From contig NW_019091506.1 of assembly GCF_001949145.1 (NCBI RefSeq), positions 663,548 to 725,265 on the forward strand: DNA of 61,718 nt, in the 5' to 3' direction. Position numbers and translations under genes: made by a program. Position 1 is the stretch's first letter. Each line of letters starts with the position of its first letter. Below are positions 42,504 to 55,400 of the stretch, piece after piece. Source of the stretch: Acanthaster planci (taxonomy: Eukaryota > Echinodermata > Asteroidea > Valvatida > Acanthasteridae). A model generated the notes under the pieces. It did not search any database. It saw only the letters and a list, made by a program, of their open reading frames with translations, and had not been told where the DNA came from.

Positions 42504-45500
42504 GTAAGCTTATATCTTTTCAAGCTGTGTAAGGCGTACGCCTACGGTACAGTTAAGGGAAATGAAATCTATCCGAAGTAAAAAAAAAATTAATCTTCTT
42601 TTGCAAAGCGCAAAACTGAATTCTGATGGAAGCAGCAGCTTGGTGGAAGGGGGGTTAAGAACACCATTTCTTTATTTAGCTCGAAAAATGGCTCTACACG
42701 ATGAGAAATCATCTGTACTCGTTGAAAAACCTCGATCGTTATCGTACTAGGCACCCCAGCAGCCTCACAGGCGGATCAGCCACGAACTTCAACATATTTT
42801 TAAGTTCTCACTGAGAACCAAACACATAGTGTAATAATGATACACCGAATCAGTGCGAATTTACTGGATGATTCACCAGATTAAGGGGCGACCCTTTTAA
42901 TTTGGCAATATTGTAGTTGCATGCACACCGCTTAGTTTATAAGAGAGGTAGGTGGAGACCACGTGAACTTCTGGTAACATTTTAGGTTCAAATATTGTCT
43001 AAGCTAATACGAAACACAGGTAGTGTAGTACCAACGTGTGTCTGTAGAGCAGTATAGGAGCCAATGGTAAAGGCCCTAACCAATGCTGTAAATCTTGTCA
43101 AAAATAGAGGTCCCAGGATTTGCTAAACTGGGAGCTACAACATGTAATCCTGGACCGTTAGTGAAAAAAATGATAGCAACACATGTACATTTGCTCACTG
43201 TAAAATGTACATGCTAAATACAAATAGGTGGTATTTTGACGGTCTCTAATGTAAGTTTTCTCGGCCACTTTCGGAAAATGCGCGATATAATTTTTAACTA
43301 ATTAAAATAAAATTTTAATTCAGCGTAGATTTTGAAAACGACTTAAAACCCAGTTTCGTTTCCGCAATAACAAGCATTCGACTTCGTTTTGCTTCCCTAA
43401 AATCAATGAATGCGCATTACTTTTTATTACGGACTTAAAAATATGTGACTGGGATTCCGATTGACGTATTCCTTGCCAATTACCACAAATGTGCCTTCTT
43501 TTTCAGTGAAAATGTCTTTTACCGTGACCTCTTGGAAATGAGTATTCAATTCACTTGCTGTAATTTGAAATTGCAAAATATACGTTAAATGTGATCAGAA
43601 TATACACAAAGGTTACACAAATCATAACACCACTTTGATATAATGTCATATTACTCATTTATAGTGTGTTTGTTATCAAACTGAAAAAAAATTAAGGTTT
43701 CTCTGATTGAAACGCAGCACAAGAAGGACGGTTTTCTCAGCGCCGGTGTTTTTTTTAAATAGATTTCCTACAATAGTCGGTAGTTTCCAATGACAACAAA
43801 ATGGTTTATGTCAATCATGAATATTCAAACACTTAACCAATCAACTAAACACTTCTAAGAATGTAACTGCTATTGGCACACAAACGAATTCTAATCCTTA
43901 ACCACGTATACGTTGGGTAACGCTGCAGGCGAAACCGTCAGCACATTTTCCAAAATAGAGTTCAAACTGAGATGAATGCAAGATTACTGAGGTGCATTCT
44001 ATTTCACGCAAAAATGAATATCAACATACTTAACTAGTGCAATATCAGGAAATCGAACGCTGACTCTATACGACTGAATGCACACTCCTTAAAATAGAGT
44101 TTGTAATTGAACGGGGATTTGAATGTTCGTTCTATTTCGCTCGAAAACGAATGCTGCTTTTACTGATTTATTTACACATTTTCCGAAATTAGCCAAGAAA
44201 ACCTTCATTTGTATGAAGCAGTTTTGGACACAGAATTTGGGATGACCGAAGAGCTGACCATGACAGGACGGCTCCCTGCTGTAAGGAAATGCTTACTTTT
44301 TTACCCTTGACAAGTGTATTTTCACAATTTAGGACTAGTTTTGATGTCAATACCTCACCCTTAGGAAAATTCCCCCATGTTACCACCGTGTGTTCTCTGT
44401 GTGATCACAGTGTTCACACTGTGACCACACAGAGACCACACTGTGAACACATTGGAGACTCCACACCGTAAAATTCCACACTGTGAACACAATGTGAGAT
44501 CACTGTGGATTGTCCATAATGATCCGTTCACTCTGAGAACACAGTGTGAGCACTTTGTGGCCATTCCACAGTGTGAACTGTCACACTGTAAACACACCTA
44601 GAAATCATTGTGGATTTTGCAGCCTCAATCGTGTTGAAAACTGGGACTATATATCTTCCAATCATGACCATATTCCCAAGCTCAGTATGATAATAGACGT
44701 TTGATTCAATCTTTGATATTATAAATAGTGATCACATCCCAACGTTTCAAGCATAATATGGAGAAAATAAAGGATATGCTTTTTACTCTTTATTTTCATG
44801 TAGTTCGTTTTGTGTGTGTTGCGTTTTGTAACTGTGGACATATTTTTCAGAGCAGGAATAGATGTCTTCTGGAACTGAATAATAAGAAAACACACCGTTA
44901 ATGGTTTACAATGACGACTTTGCACTGAATGTTTGACATATGCTTTTAATATACGCACTGCAGTTCATCAAGAAAAAAACATGAATATTTCAGAATCTTT
45001 CCGATGAACAAAATAAGATACAATATGTGCAGGCCCCATAAAGGTATGCTGTATTAGACACTATAGCCCTGTTTTAAAGGCAGTCGGTAAATACTGCAGT
45101 GACCTTGAAAACTCAACTTCGTGTTCAAAAATGTTGTTTTGAGTCAATATCCATTTTGCTGTTTGCAGAGGTATTTGAAGCCCTTTGTATGAAAATAATA
45201 GCTAAGAAGTAACTGGTTAAAATAGACAAAAAACACCTAAATGAACAAATTAAAATAGAAGCAGCATCAACTTGTTTGGAAGAGCAAGGGCAGTTCGACA
45301 TATTCGGGAAAATTCACTTTTCAATCAAATTAACCCAATGGAGAATTCAATTTGTCTGTACATTGTAGGATTCGAACAAATCAGCAACTACATGTTGTTC
45401 AGCACAAATTAGCCTTAGAAGAACTAGCCCCAAGACATTTTTCTGTAATTATGAGGTTTCAGTAGCTTTTCAACATTTTTTCAGCTATTTTCACAACTAC

Positions 45501-48500
45501 TTAGTAAAATACCGTTCCCCTACAAAGCCAGTTTTTCGAAGACAGTTCGATAAAAAAATATAGGCTTACTCTGTTGCTGACATGATGCACCCGGCCGTGA
45601 GTAGGTGAGAGAAAAAGAACAGGCTCATGTTAGCGTTAATCTCGTTTAATTAGATTTGGCAAAGCTGCAATTGTTCTACCCGACTGCCCATTTCCACTTG
45701 CGATTAGGGCATATTTTCCAATTATCGCCTCATTAGTTACTGCTCTGACAACATCGTTGAATCTTCGAACAGTTAAATGTGCCTTGCACAGGCACCTGAT
45801 TGTCTATCCTTTCCAGCAATATAACTTTGTTCAAATTCTATGTATCGGATGAATATGAGAGATTTCTGCTCTCCTGATTCTGTTGAAACACTTAAAGTGC
45901 TCTATTACAGCTGATTCCCCACTGGTTAGCTGAACACAGTAATTCACTCGTTTTGTCTGTCTGTAAAAGGTGCTATGGAAAACAGTGCTTTTCAAAATGT
46001 ATTTGTCATAAAACCCTGTTCCAAGTACAACCGGTTCCTCCAGTAAATCTTCTGAGGCGTATTTCTCTCTCATGGTTAAATTTCTCAGCTGACACGCACC
46101 ATCATGACCACCTCATTTTCGAGGGAGGTAGCTTTTTGAATGTGAACCTGACCATGCGAAAGTCTGTCTGAAAAATGCTGTACGTCCATGGGTACATAAC
46201 ATTCATACTGCTAAAGTCTCTTCGCTCTGAAGTCCTCTCCACAGTTTGAAAGTCCTAGCAATCTGAGTAGGGACTGCCCGGGTACCTTTGAACAACTTCA
46301 GGAGGAAGCCCATATGAAGGATTGCTTGTGATCCAGCTCTTTGGGGATTAATAGAGTGATGGCCTGCTTGAAATGCATTATACCAAGAGCATGTTGCTAC
46401 TGGACTGTTTCAATGCGTAATGACCAGCATTTGTAATTCAAATAAAATGGAGGAAAAAACAACAGTTGATGAAACCAGTGGTTGTACTCTATTGCATAGT
46501 TGTTCACGGAAACGTTATCTCCCTCTAAAAACACTTTGGTCAGACTGACCTGGAATCTGGGTCCCATGGGGCCTGACCCTTTTCCGGGTCAAATTATGAC
46601 CTGTTTTGACATGACCTGTTTCGACCCTTTCTGGGTCAAATATGACTGAAAACTGAAAAAATGCCACGTTTTTATTATTTCCACAATCGCTTCAAATGCT
46701 GGTTGATATAATTGAGTAACAAAATTCATTGCATTCAAATCACCATAATCAATGTGATTTAAATCGGCCAACCCTGATTTACACCCTTGGTAATTATACG
46801 GAAGAACCCTCACCGCACAGTGTTTTTATGTCGATATTTACTTACTGAAATAGGAGATTCCCATTATTTTAAATGGTAGCTGCAATCAATTTGTTTTAAT
46901 ACAAATCATTAAAATGCACCTTTTGGTCTCAGCTAACCTTGCTGCACTTTACTAAGGGTATTTTGCAGGTTTTTGCCATATTCTTGGGCAAAACTGTGAT
47001 GTCATCCCTGGAAGAAAATGTCCACGTTACATTCGTTTGTACACATATTTTACACATATTTGTAGATCTTTTTGGACTTATTTGCTCTTCTTTGCCGATT
47101 CATTGTTACATGCACAACAAAAAGTGAGCACCTGTTTTTTTCATAAATAGTTGCAGTAAGTTAATTCTTGGTTCTCAATTTTAACAGGAAAACGTATGCA
47201 ATGAACCATGTCTTTCCCGGATGACTTCCCAGAAACAGCGTCCTTGTCCAGGAGAGCACGGATAATATTAAGGGTTTTAAAAAGTGCACTTTTAAGTGCA
47301 TTTAACCGAATGGGAGTATAATAATATACATTACTGAGGAACAGTAAAAAGTTGCACAAAATTGTGTCTAAGAAAACTTTACTGGGGCTACTCTTTATAA
47401 AGTTTCAAATATCATTGCTATTAGTATATTGTCACGTTTCATTTCATTCCCATATGCTACAAAACCTGACGAAAGTTTGGCAACAAGTATAGAGGCTATG
47501 AATCATGTTCAGTGAAAGAAACACATACAATTTCGATGTTGCTCTGCTATGGATTAGGGCTCAAGTGTCAAAAATGTTTAGCTTTACTAGCTCTTAACGT
47601 GTAATATCAAAAGGAGACAACCCACCCGAGTTAGCAGTGACAGTTGGTAGCCTAAGGAGTTCTTTCAACTTCAATGCTGGAAATGGCCTACACTGCGAAT
47701 GACGATATCGGTGCAAAATAAGCCTACAGAAAATTAATGAGAAACTCAAAACGCTTCGACCACGGACATAACATATATTTACATACACATAACATAATAT
47801 GTACATATACATGTACATATATGTACAGGCATAGTCGGTTTGTTTTCACGAACTGCTTTGCTGTAGAATTCTTTATCGTCTTCCGTTTCCAGATGCCACA
47901 TTTCCCAGCTCAGTTGCTGTGTGAATAAGAATCGTTCACATTGGCACATGACACACCTTTCCTTTTCCCTGATATGCTTTTTCTCCCAATATTCTTTCTA
48001 TTTTTCCCCGGAGCCCTCACCTTCAGAGGTCAATGGTGGCATTGCCTAGGGCGAACTGTATTTAAAAAAAGTGGCCTTCTTTCTCATAAACATTTTACAC
48101 TGAATCTACTCCCACTAATTACAACGGATGTTTCTTCAAAGCCATGCAATGCATCATTGAACAGCAGCTCGACCCAGGAACGCATCGGTTCCGCTGGCTG
48201 ATTCGGGGCGAGGACCCCTGCCAATGCACAACTATCGGAATGGGCGGCCTTGTGACCGACTCAGCGCTCCATTCCACCAAGATGACATATTACGATACTT
48301 TCCTAATCAGCAGCGATAAACAGGAGATACAACGCTGGCTGACCTGTCCAGGTAAGCCGAAGTGGTAAAATCACTTCATTTATTCCAATCGACTGCAGGC
48401 ATGGCACGTGGGCGGCCCGTGTGAGTCAATTATTTTCACACAATGCAGCTGTGTACGACAAAACCTCGTCCCCAGCGGTTACTACATTTCCAGCTTTCCT

Positions 48501-51500
48501 TCCAGAAGTGACCTCTGAGAGGCCACTACTTTCCCATTCTTTGTAGCAGCGAAGAAATGATTCGTCTTGGGTATTGAGTGTTTGTACATCCAACGTGCAT
48601 TACGTGTTTCCCCGTTAACTGGGAATTATGGCTTCCACTTTTTATTACATTTTTAAACAATCTCCTCTTCCCCACCGTTATGATCCCCCAATCTTCAAAC
48701 TGTCAGTTTAGTGTAAATTAATGAAAAATAAACCTTAAGCGAATTCACTGAGATGCAAAAGTGTGTTATGAATAGGTAAAATGATTGAGTGTAAAAAATG
48801 ATCTCGTATGATGTAAATACGATATACGGGAGATGAATCAGTCAGGCTCTGGAACGAAGAACAACTACGTGGGCGGCAAAACATTTGGAGGAGGGGAGGG
48901 CGGTGAAAATGGCGTGGCGAGTTCACCTCCACCAAATGGCCGGGAATAGACGAAACAGCCGGGAACGCAAGCTGACTCCTGCAAAAACTGGCAGCCCCCC
49001 AAAGCTAAACATGGTCTTTACAAACAGATCAAGCTCCAGAGTCTCGTTGCAGTCAAAATTTTTAAAGTCCTCCTGTCTGTATTCATCTAGGTTTTCATTA
49101 TTTCTAGAAGTTACTATAATCTTAGGCTATGTTCCCAGAAACTTGAGATATTTTCTTACCAACACTTAAGCATAACTTATTCATTACAACACTCATTTTT
49201 CGGCTTAGAGAACCGCGGCCTATAAAAAGACATTAAAGGCGATTTTTTTTACTTCTAAGCTACTTGTACACCATAAAGTATTTCTCTTACACTTATCATT
49301 GTATATTTATCGGTAAGTTGGTAAGCAGGCAATTGAGAAATATTGAGAAGATTTTGAATCTAGGTTTGACTGGCTCAATCCCTGCATAAAACACCTGGTG
49401 TGTTAGTCATTGTATCGCGTACTTTGCTGCAATAAAAATGGTCCTTGTACCAAAGCACTGATAGTGCTTTGCTATATGTCTGCATTTCCCGGAACAAGAT
49501 TTTGTTAACCACCTAAACGCCCCTCGGTGGGGCAAGTGGTCTAAGATTTCAGCACTATTCTATTTCGACCTTGCAGACGTCTCTGGTTGCTCGCTGGAGG
49601 AACGCCTGGGGATGGAGGACGGCCTCATCCCGGATGACCGCATAACCGCCTCCTCGGTTCGCAAGAATTTGGCCAATTACGCACCACAGAGAGCGAGGCT
49701 GGGGACACAGGGTAAGTAACAAAATAGAATTTATTCATAATCATGTCGACCATTTTTGGTTCATGTTCTTTTAATCTATCTTACTCAATGTCATCTGTTA
49801 AATGGGGTGGTTACAGACTAATTTCGGCTCCAAGCCTCACTTTAATTTCTTAAAATGTCGCTTAAACATTTAGATATAGTAAATCATGAAGTCTAAATTA
49901 TTAATCACTGTACATGAAGTTGATCTGTAATAAACCTTTTTTCATTCATTTAAGTTTCAATCCTTGGCTCCCATAAAAAAGATAATCTCGCTTTCAATTC
50001 AACATGGCCGACATGTGAATCGATCAATTATTCCGTTCAACAACACGGTGTTGTACTAAAATGCCAAGGATGAGTTGATATCAATCGTTGTTTCTGATGT
50101 TGGGACGAACAGGTTGGGCTGGTGCCTGGTGTTACGATGATAAAAGTGATAGCCATCCGTGGATACAGGTCGACTTCAGCAGCAGAGTCACCGTCTCTGG
50201 CCTCGTAACCCAAGGTCGGAGTGATTACGAGGCGTGGGTGACGGAGTACCAAGTGGCTTACCGCGACGATAAGCATGCTTTGAATCACGTGACTGATGCA
50301 GTTGGGTCACCAGTCAAGGTATGATATGGGTAACTTTGCTACCCTCGTTTACCGACTAATGTTGGCATTATGATAATGTGAACCAGCAACAGCTGCAATT
50401 TGTCTTCTCGTTAATATGGACTTTTCTATATGTACGGTGCAGATGATCCAATTACCCACCACTGTGTACAGAAGAGGGTTTTGCAGCAAAATTCCAACAT
50501 TCGGAACATAGAAGAAATGCACTATTTTATTATGTAATATGAGTACCACGCTAATAAGGGAGGTTCCACATTGACCTGTTGAAACTCTTGGCTGTAAATT
50601 TAGGAAAGAAATTACGGGAACGCTTCAAAATTAAATTCTTTCCAAGAGGAAACAAACCATGAAAGACAGAAATGACTCGACCACTGGCATCTTCAATAAT
50701 AATTTCCTGTACTCGGTACACTACCCAACTAGCCAGCTCAAACAGGACACACAATTTGTTCTTTTTCTGTTTGCTCAATGCCTCGTTTATCACTGGGGTG
50801 GTAGTTTCATTGGGTGACGACATGACCAAATATGTCTACTCATAAGCAATAGAGGATTTACACGGCTGGCATCTTGCAGGCCCCTGTTTTTGTTCCTTAT
50901 GAGGTTTCCATGCAGCCCAAAAGAGCTGCCCTGCGAGATGGCGACCGTGCAAAGCCTCTATTGGCTACAACTACGTCTGTACTTAAAATTTATTTGACAC
51001 ACCAGCACTGCTGAATATTTCAACAAACACTTTCAGAGCGAATTTATTATACATTATCCCTGATAGCAAAACCGTAACGCTACTGATTTTTGGAAATATT
51101 ACGTGATGATAACAAAGGATGGAATTTATGCAATCTGATCTCAACTGGAGCCCAGGTTTGTTGTATAAGCGCACAGAGCCATTGTAGACGCACTTCAACA
51201 GTTTGAAATAGCAGTTGAGTGCTTTTCCTTCTTTCAGCGGACCAGGCAGTTAAAATGAGACTGTCTAAGTTGACTACATTGACTTCACGGGAGTTCTTGC
51301 TGGATTATGCTCTTTGTGGCGATGAGTGACAAAAATCGACTTCTAGGCGACTTCTCAGTTTCGTAGATGAATTGAATGTGGACATTTCAAAGGAACGGCC
51401 ATTTTTTGTCATGCTCAGTTACTTCCGAAGAATGCTTTTTTTCTTTTAAACTTTTGCCCTTCGAACGCACACACCACTGGGAAAATGAGGATTTTTATAA

Positions 51501-52217
51501 TTTTGAAACCAGGTATCGAAACCAATCCCCCGACAGATGGTCGGTATACTCGTAAAGACAAATCTGATGACCAAAACTAGAAGCTGGGCCATACTGCTCG
51601 CACGCAGGCGGTGCGCGAGCGTGAAATTCCTCCTTGACCAATAGGAAGTCAATTGCCGAAGTGCGTGCGTGCCTGAGCTCAGGTTAAGACAGCAGCGTGA
51701 GTGTAAATGGCCTCTCGGAATGACGTTTCGTCCGACTTGTCTAAAGCAAAATTAAAAAAAAACGAAAAAAAAAACAAGATGACCCCTGACCGTACTTGGT
51801 GACGTCTAGGTACCCGACAAGTACGCGATTCACGAACCATGCGCACTCACGGATCATTTGTACGTATAAGAGAGGATTATTGGCTCACAAATGCCTTTGG
51901 TAATATTCTTGCATTGTTTTCACTGGTCTTCCCAGAAGGTTCTTTTATTTTACTGTACTGTGGCTGTTATCTCGAAGTCAAACTTCAATATCGTATCTCT
52001 GAGCCAAGACGACAACCTTGGCTCGAGAAAGTACGTGTTACCTCCGCTTTTCATCCCTTGTTTGTCTTTGCAGTTTCCAGGTAACACCGATCAGAACACG
52101 CATGTTGCAACTCGACTCCCGAAACCCTTGCGCACAAGACTTCTGCGCATACTGCCCACTGGATGGCACTCGTATTGCTGCATAAGGTTTGATGTGATTG
52201 GCTGTTATCAGGACTGA
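42446..52217 (+). CDS. Secreted discoidin (F5/8 type C)-domain protein, 250 residues, complete
   Basis: Exons 42446-42503, 48142-48351, 49577-49711, 50113-50318 and 52074-52217 join in phase to 251 codons including TGA. Exon 1 is a signal peptide (MVNFVSIFALFVFLASRSQ). Exon 2 is a roughly 70-residue module with four Cys (AMQCIIEQQ, GEDPCQCTTI, RWLTCP) that I do not recognise. Exons 3-5 form one F5/8C domain. It opens CSLEERLGMEDGLIPDDRIT with ASS, has WCYDDKSDSHPWIQVDF (the WIQVDF core strand) and VTEYQVAYRDD, and closes RLLRILPTGWHSYCCIRFDV with IGC. Such domains bind glycans or lipids outside cells. With no membrane segment it is predicted to be secreted. The long first intron (5.6 kb) makes exon 1 less certain than the rest. 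Confidence 0.8.
43930..44180. repeat. AT-rich segment with repeated 'CATTCTATTTCRC' motifs
   Basis: GCATTCTATTTCACGCAAAA (43994) and GTTCGTTCTATTTCGCTCGAAAA-type sequence (44128), plus two AAAATAGAGTT motifs, suggest a small dispersed or inverted repeat. Located in discoidin intron 1. Confidence 0.35.
44388..44600. repeat. Cluster of CACACTGTGAACAC palindromic units
   Basis: CACACTGTG with GAACACA or its inverse occurs about ten times at irregular spacing in both orientations. The unit core CACAGTGTG/CACACTGTG is nearly self-complementary. Confidence 0.65.
46535..46645. repeat. GGGTCA-rich repeat related to 5231-5397
   Basis: GGTCAGACTGACCTGGAATC, GGGTCCCAT, CCGGGTCAAAT and TTCTGGGTCAAATATGAC recur as in the hairpin at 5231-5397, here more decayed. 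Confidence 0.5.
47775..47830 (+). repeat. ACATA/TGTACATA simple repeat
   Basis: Alternating ACATA and TGTACATATA units form a self-complementary microsatellite. It causes spurious short frames. Confidence 0.6.
48142..48351 (+). CDS. Discoidin gene exon 2: N-terminal four-Cys module
   Basis: Acceptor TTCAAAG, donor GTAAGC. Encodes DPGTHRFRWLIRGEDPCQC, then MTYYDTFLISSDKQEIQRW. If exon 1 were wrong, Met at 48144 could be a start, but the protein would then lack a signal peptide. Confidence 0.7.
49577..49711 (+). CDS. Discoidin gene exon 3: start of F5/8C domain
   Basis: CTTGCAG acceptor, GTAAGT donor. (D)VSGCSLEERLGMEDGLI, PDDRITASS, RARLGTQ: the usual first strand set of the domain. Confidence 0.88.
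50113..50318 (+). CDS. Discoidin gene exon 4: core of F5/8C domain
   Basis: AACAG acceptor, GTATGA donor. (G)WAGAWCYDDKSD, HPWIQVDFSSRVTVSG, QGRSDYEAWVTEYQVAY. Confidence 0.9.
50858..50972 (+). repeat. Divergent repeat shared with 41668-41778
   Basis: See the partner copy. It lies in the last intron of the discoidin gene. Confidence 0.4.
52074..52217 (+). CDS. Discoidin gene exon 5: end of F5/8C domain and stop
   Basis: TTTGCAG acceptor. FPGNTDQNTHVATRLPKPL, then RLLRILPTGWHSYCCIRFDV and TGA. The closing GC of the domain is four residues before the stop. Confidence 0.9.
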   Translation, partial: FPGNTDQNTHVATRLPKPLRTRLLRILPTGWHSYCCIRFDVIGCYQD

Positions 52218-52724
52218 GTTCAGAATTTAAGCACATGTATTTTGGCGGTCATGATACAGCTCAGCAACAGTGCCCATCATTCATGTCAAAAACAGAACTT
52301 GGGTACCAATAAGTAGATAATGTATGTGATTGAGAAAACCGCTTAATATATTTTAAAACATGGCTAAGATTTCCCAACTTCTTCTTTCAGCTAGAGACTT
52401 GGCATTTGACCACACTGACCCTTCTGCTTGATCAGTAAAAATTCCCAGATTAAATTACTTAAGCTTATTGTAATAGTAGTTACGGAGCTGAATCCCTTTG
52501 AAGCTTTGGTTCACTGCTTATCAAATTAATGTTTACAGAAATCATCCAGAGTTCCTGAATTTCCCTTCCTTTCCTTCATATTGGAAAAAAAGAGTAAATT
52601 TGTGCCCAACTTTTGTCATGGTAATTAATTGTTCTGTCATGTTTGCCTACATTTCGAACTATTACCGACTTCAGTTTACTTGTCCATACCTGATGTACAA
52701 TAAGCCTTTTGTGAGTTAAATTTC

Positions 52725-52730
52725 AATAAA
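52725..52730 (+). terminator. Possible polyadenylation signal of the discoidin gene
   Basis: AATAAA 508 bp after the stop codon, immediately before a dispersed repeat. It is the first good match downstream. Confidence 0.4.
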
Positions 52731-52906
52731 ATCTGGTACACTGGGTTCTTTAAATTCATCTGAACATAACAATTTGAATTCTCCATACTGAAACGCCGTT
52801 GCTATACTTCGTGATTCGAGACAAGCTTTTGCTAAGTTACACATTAAGAGACGCCTTGCATCAATACACTGTTCAATGGAAAAGAAGGGCATAAAGGAAC
52901 CGGTCC
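52731..52906 (+). repeat. Dispersed repeat, direct copy of 55133-55304
   Basis: ATCTGGTACACTGGGTTCTT through CATAAAGGAACCGGTCC, about 85% similar by eye to the second copy. Confidence 0.75.
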
Positions 52907-55132
52907 AATAACAACATAATTAGAGGTATAACGACAACACAACACCGAAAATGTTCTCTCATTAGACAATGTCAAGCGATTAAAACATAGACCATAACTC
53001 TCTGCGGAATATCCTGTTGTGGAAATTTGTACAATATTCCACCAGTCGCTTTCATGTGAATTAAAGAAACGAACAAAAAGACTGAAAAGAAAGCTACACT
53101 CATTGGAATTACTGGTTCTGGCAGGATAAATTTTTTAAAGAACGGTACAGCTAAACAAAACCAGTCATATTTCCGGGTCACGGCTTTGGCAAGGCCATTT
53201 TGAAGAGTTTCTAGGGGGCAGGATTAAAGGATCACCGACTTCCATTAAATCGAAAAGAGCTTTACTGAAGGCTAATTTCTGACATTCGGTGCGACACGTA
53301 AAGGGCATTGCACTAAGGGTGGTATGTAAGAGGGAGAGCTGTTTTGCAATTTACCGGGGAGTATAAACAGCGCTATCCCACCGCAGGCAGATCCCGGACT
53401 TACTTTGGCAAATGTTTGTAACCAATAGACCTACAAATAACTCATGGGACACAGGTGTTGGTTCCGTGCTATTAAAGAGAAAATTCTTATCTGCAAATAA
53501 GTCGAGCGGTTATTCAATTTGAATAAAAAATTCAGAGAACAATTTTCAGTTTGTTAATAATTTTTTCATGGCTTTTTACTTTATTCTTGCACAAGTTCAA
53601 GCAGAATTATGACTTCAGTGCCTGGGAAGTACAATCACAGAGAAAGAAGTTATTGTTGAAAATAACAACATGTATTCCGTATCCATGCATCAGTGATTTC
53701 TTATTGAGATGAGTTATTTTTGGTGACCGTGCGCTTGTTACGAATAAATTGTTCTTCAGTCCATTAATCACCAAGCAAAGGAACGTCAAGCTCACCGGGG
53801 ATACCGTTTTTATGTGGAACGAAAAATATTAGCGATGGGCAAAATGATAAAGAAAATGGAATCGGAAATAGTTGTAATCAATTCTGAAGTTACCATTTTG
53901 AAATTTGACCACGAAATGATGTGAAAAGGACTATCAGAAACCCTAAACATTAAAAGATTTGTTGCTTGTCAAACTAGTATGAGGGTAATGTTGGCCAATC
54001 TTGCAAAAAAATCCACAATATCATTTAATTAATAAGATATAAATTTTTGCTTGAGATACATCCTTACATATATAGAGTTATTTATAAACAGTGCTACCAG
54101 GGTATCGATTTTAAGCCCCTTGGAACTTTTTTTGGCGGAATGGGATAGGTTTTGCCTTTACAACCCCGCCCCCAAAAAAATCATAGCCAGTTTTGGAGTT
54201 TCTGTTTAGTACTTAACTAATGACACGTTTTTTGCAATGAAAAATTCAACGTGTGAACCAACGCATCTCAATTTTGAACAGGTTGTTACGTACAATGAGG
54301 CAGTCACGCCTAGTAGCATAGAAATACATCGTCACTAATTAATTGTAAACGTAATTTATAGCAGTGGTCAGTTCTATGCGGCAGTTGAAGTGACCTGAAA
54401 TATATCTCTGTGTAAAGACAATTGTTCTCTCTGGTGTCCACGTCCATTTCCATGTCACGTCCATTTCAAGTAATTACCTGTGTCAGGTTTAAGTCAATTC
54501 CATTTACATCATCTGTAAATTTGTTCGTTGCTCTGTCTTGTCTGCCATTGTCGCGTATTCCTTCTTTTTAATAGCCTCTCGGTCTGTTCATTGTCCAGTG
54601 GGCCAGGGTAGAAAAGTGTCTGCTTAAGCCATATCAGCAATTTTGTTATAGGTAATATTTATATGAAACATGGCTCATGGTGATGGAGTGTAGGCATCAA
54701 TTTTCGAAATGGCAATTAGCTTCATGATTTTGTTTCAGTGTTGGGCACCCCTGAGGTGAAATATTTTCAAAAGTCATCAGTTAAACCACTGTATTTGCAA
54801 AGAAGACGAAAGATTGATAAAGTGGCTTTAATTTAATGTGTATCTTTTGAACACTTGAGAGGCTTGAGTATTTTCCCCGATAAATCAAAGTGAAAGAATT
54901 TATAATAGTGTTGGCTATGGCAGCCTATTTACTGGCCTGCCACACATGGACACTCATGGAGAGGGGGTACTCTTTACAAAAAGGCAATAACGTACGGGCG
55001 TGGCTGGGGATGGGGTGGTACATACGTCGGACGCCGAGGTCCCGTGTTTGTGTCGTTCGTGCCAGGGTTCCGGGATCATGAGAAAGCAACGACAAAGAAG
55101 AGATTCGACGAAAATAAGCCATTTGCTAATTA

Positions 55133-55400
55133 TCTGGTACACTTAGTTCTTTAAATTCACGTGAACATAACTTGAATTCTCCATACTAAAACCGCTGTTG
55201 CTATACCTCGTGATTCGGGGCACGCTTTTGCTTAGTTACATAAGAGACGCCTTGCAACAATACACTGTTTTCAATGGATAAGATTGGCATAAAGGAACCA
55301 GTCCCTTCCAAAGATGGTGGTAGCTATGCAAAAGTTTGCCCCGAATCACGAGGTATGGCAACAGTGTCTTTAGTCTGAGAAATTCAAATTGTTACGTTTC
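55133..55400. mobile_element. Foldback element with direct copy at 52731
   Basis: 55133-55304 repeats 52731-52906. Its inner part (55161-55231, containing CTCGTGATTCGGGGC) is inverted at 55328-55398 (GCCCCGAATCACGAGGTATG), giving a hairpin with arms of about 70 bp. Confidence 0.65.

Noticed and set aside
47941-48201. Signal-peptide-like start (MLFLPIFFLFFPGALTF) just upstream of the discoidin exon 2
   Set aside because: It is in a different frame from exon 2 and has no in-phase donor. The exon at 42446 gives both a signal peptide and the right phase.
53000-53181. Minus frame with a hydrophobic stretch (MSVAFFSVFLFVSL)
   Set aside because: Looks like a membrane anchor but has no homologous continuation or partner exons.
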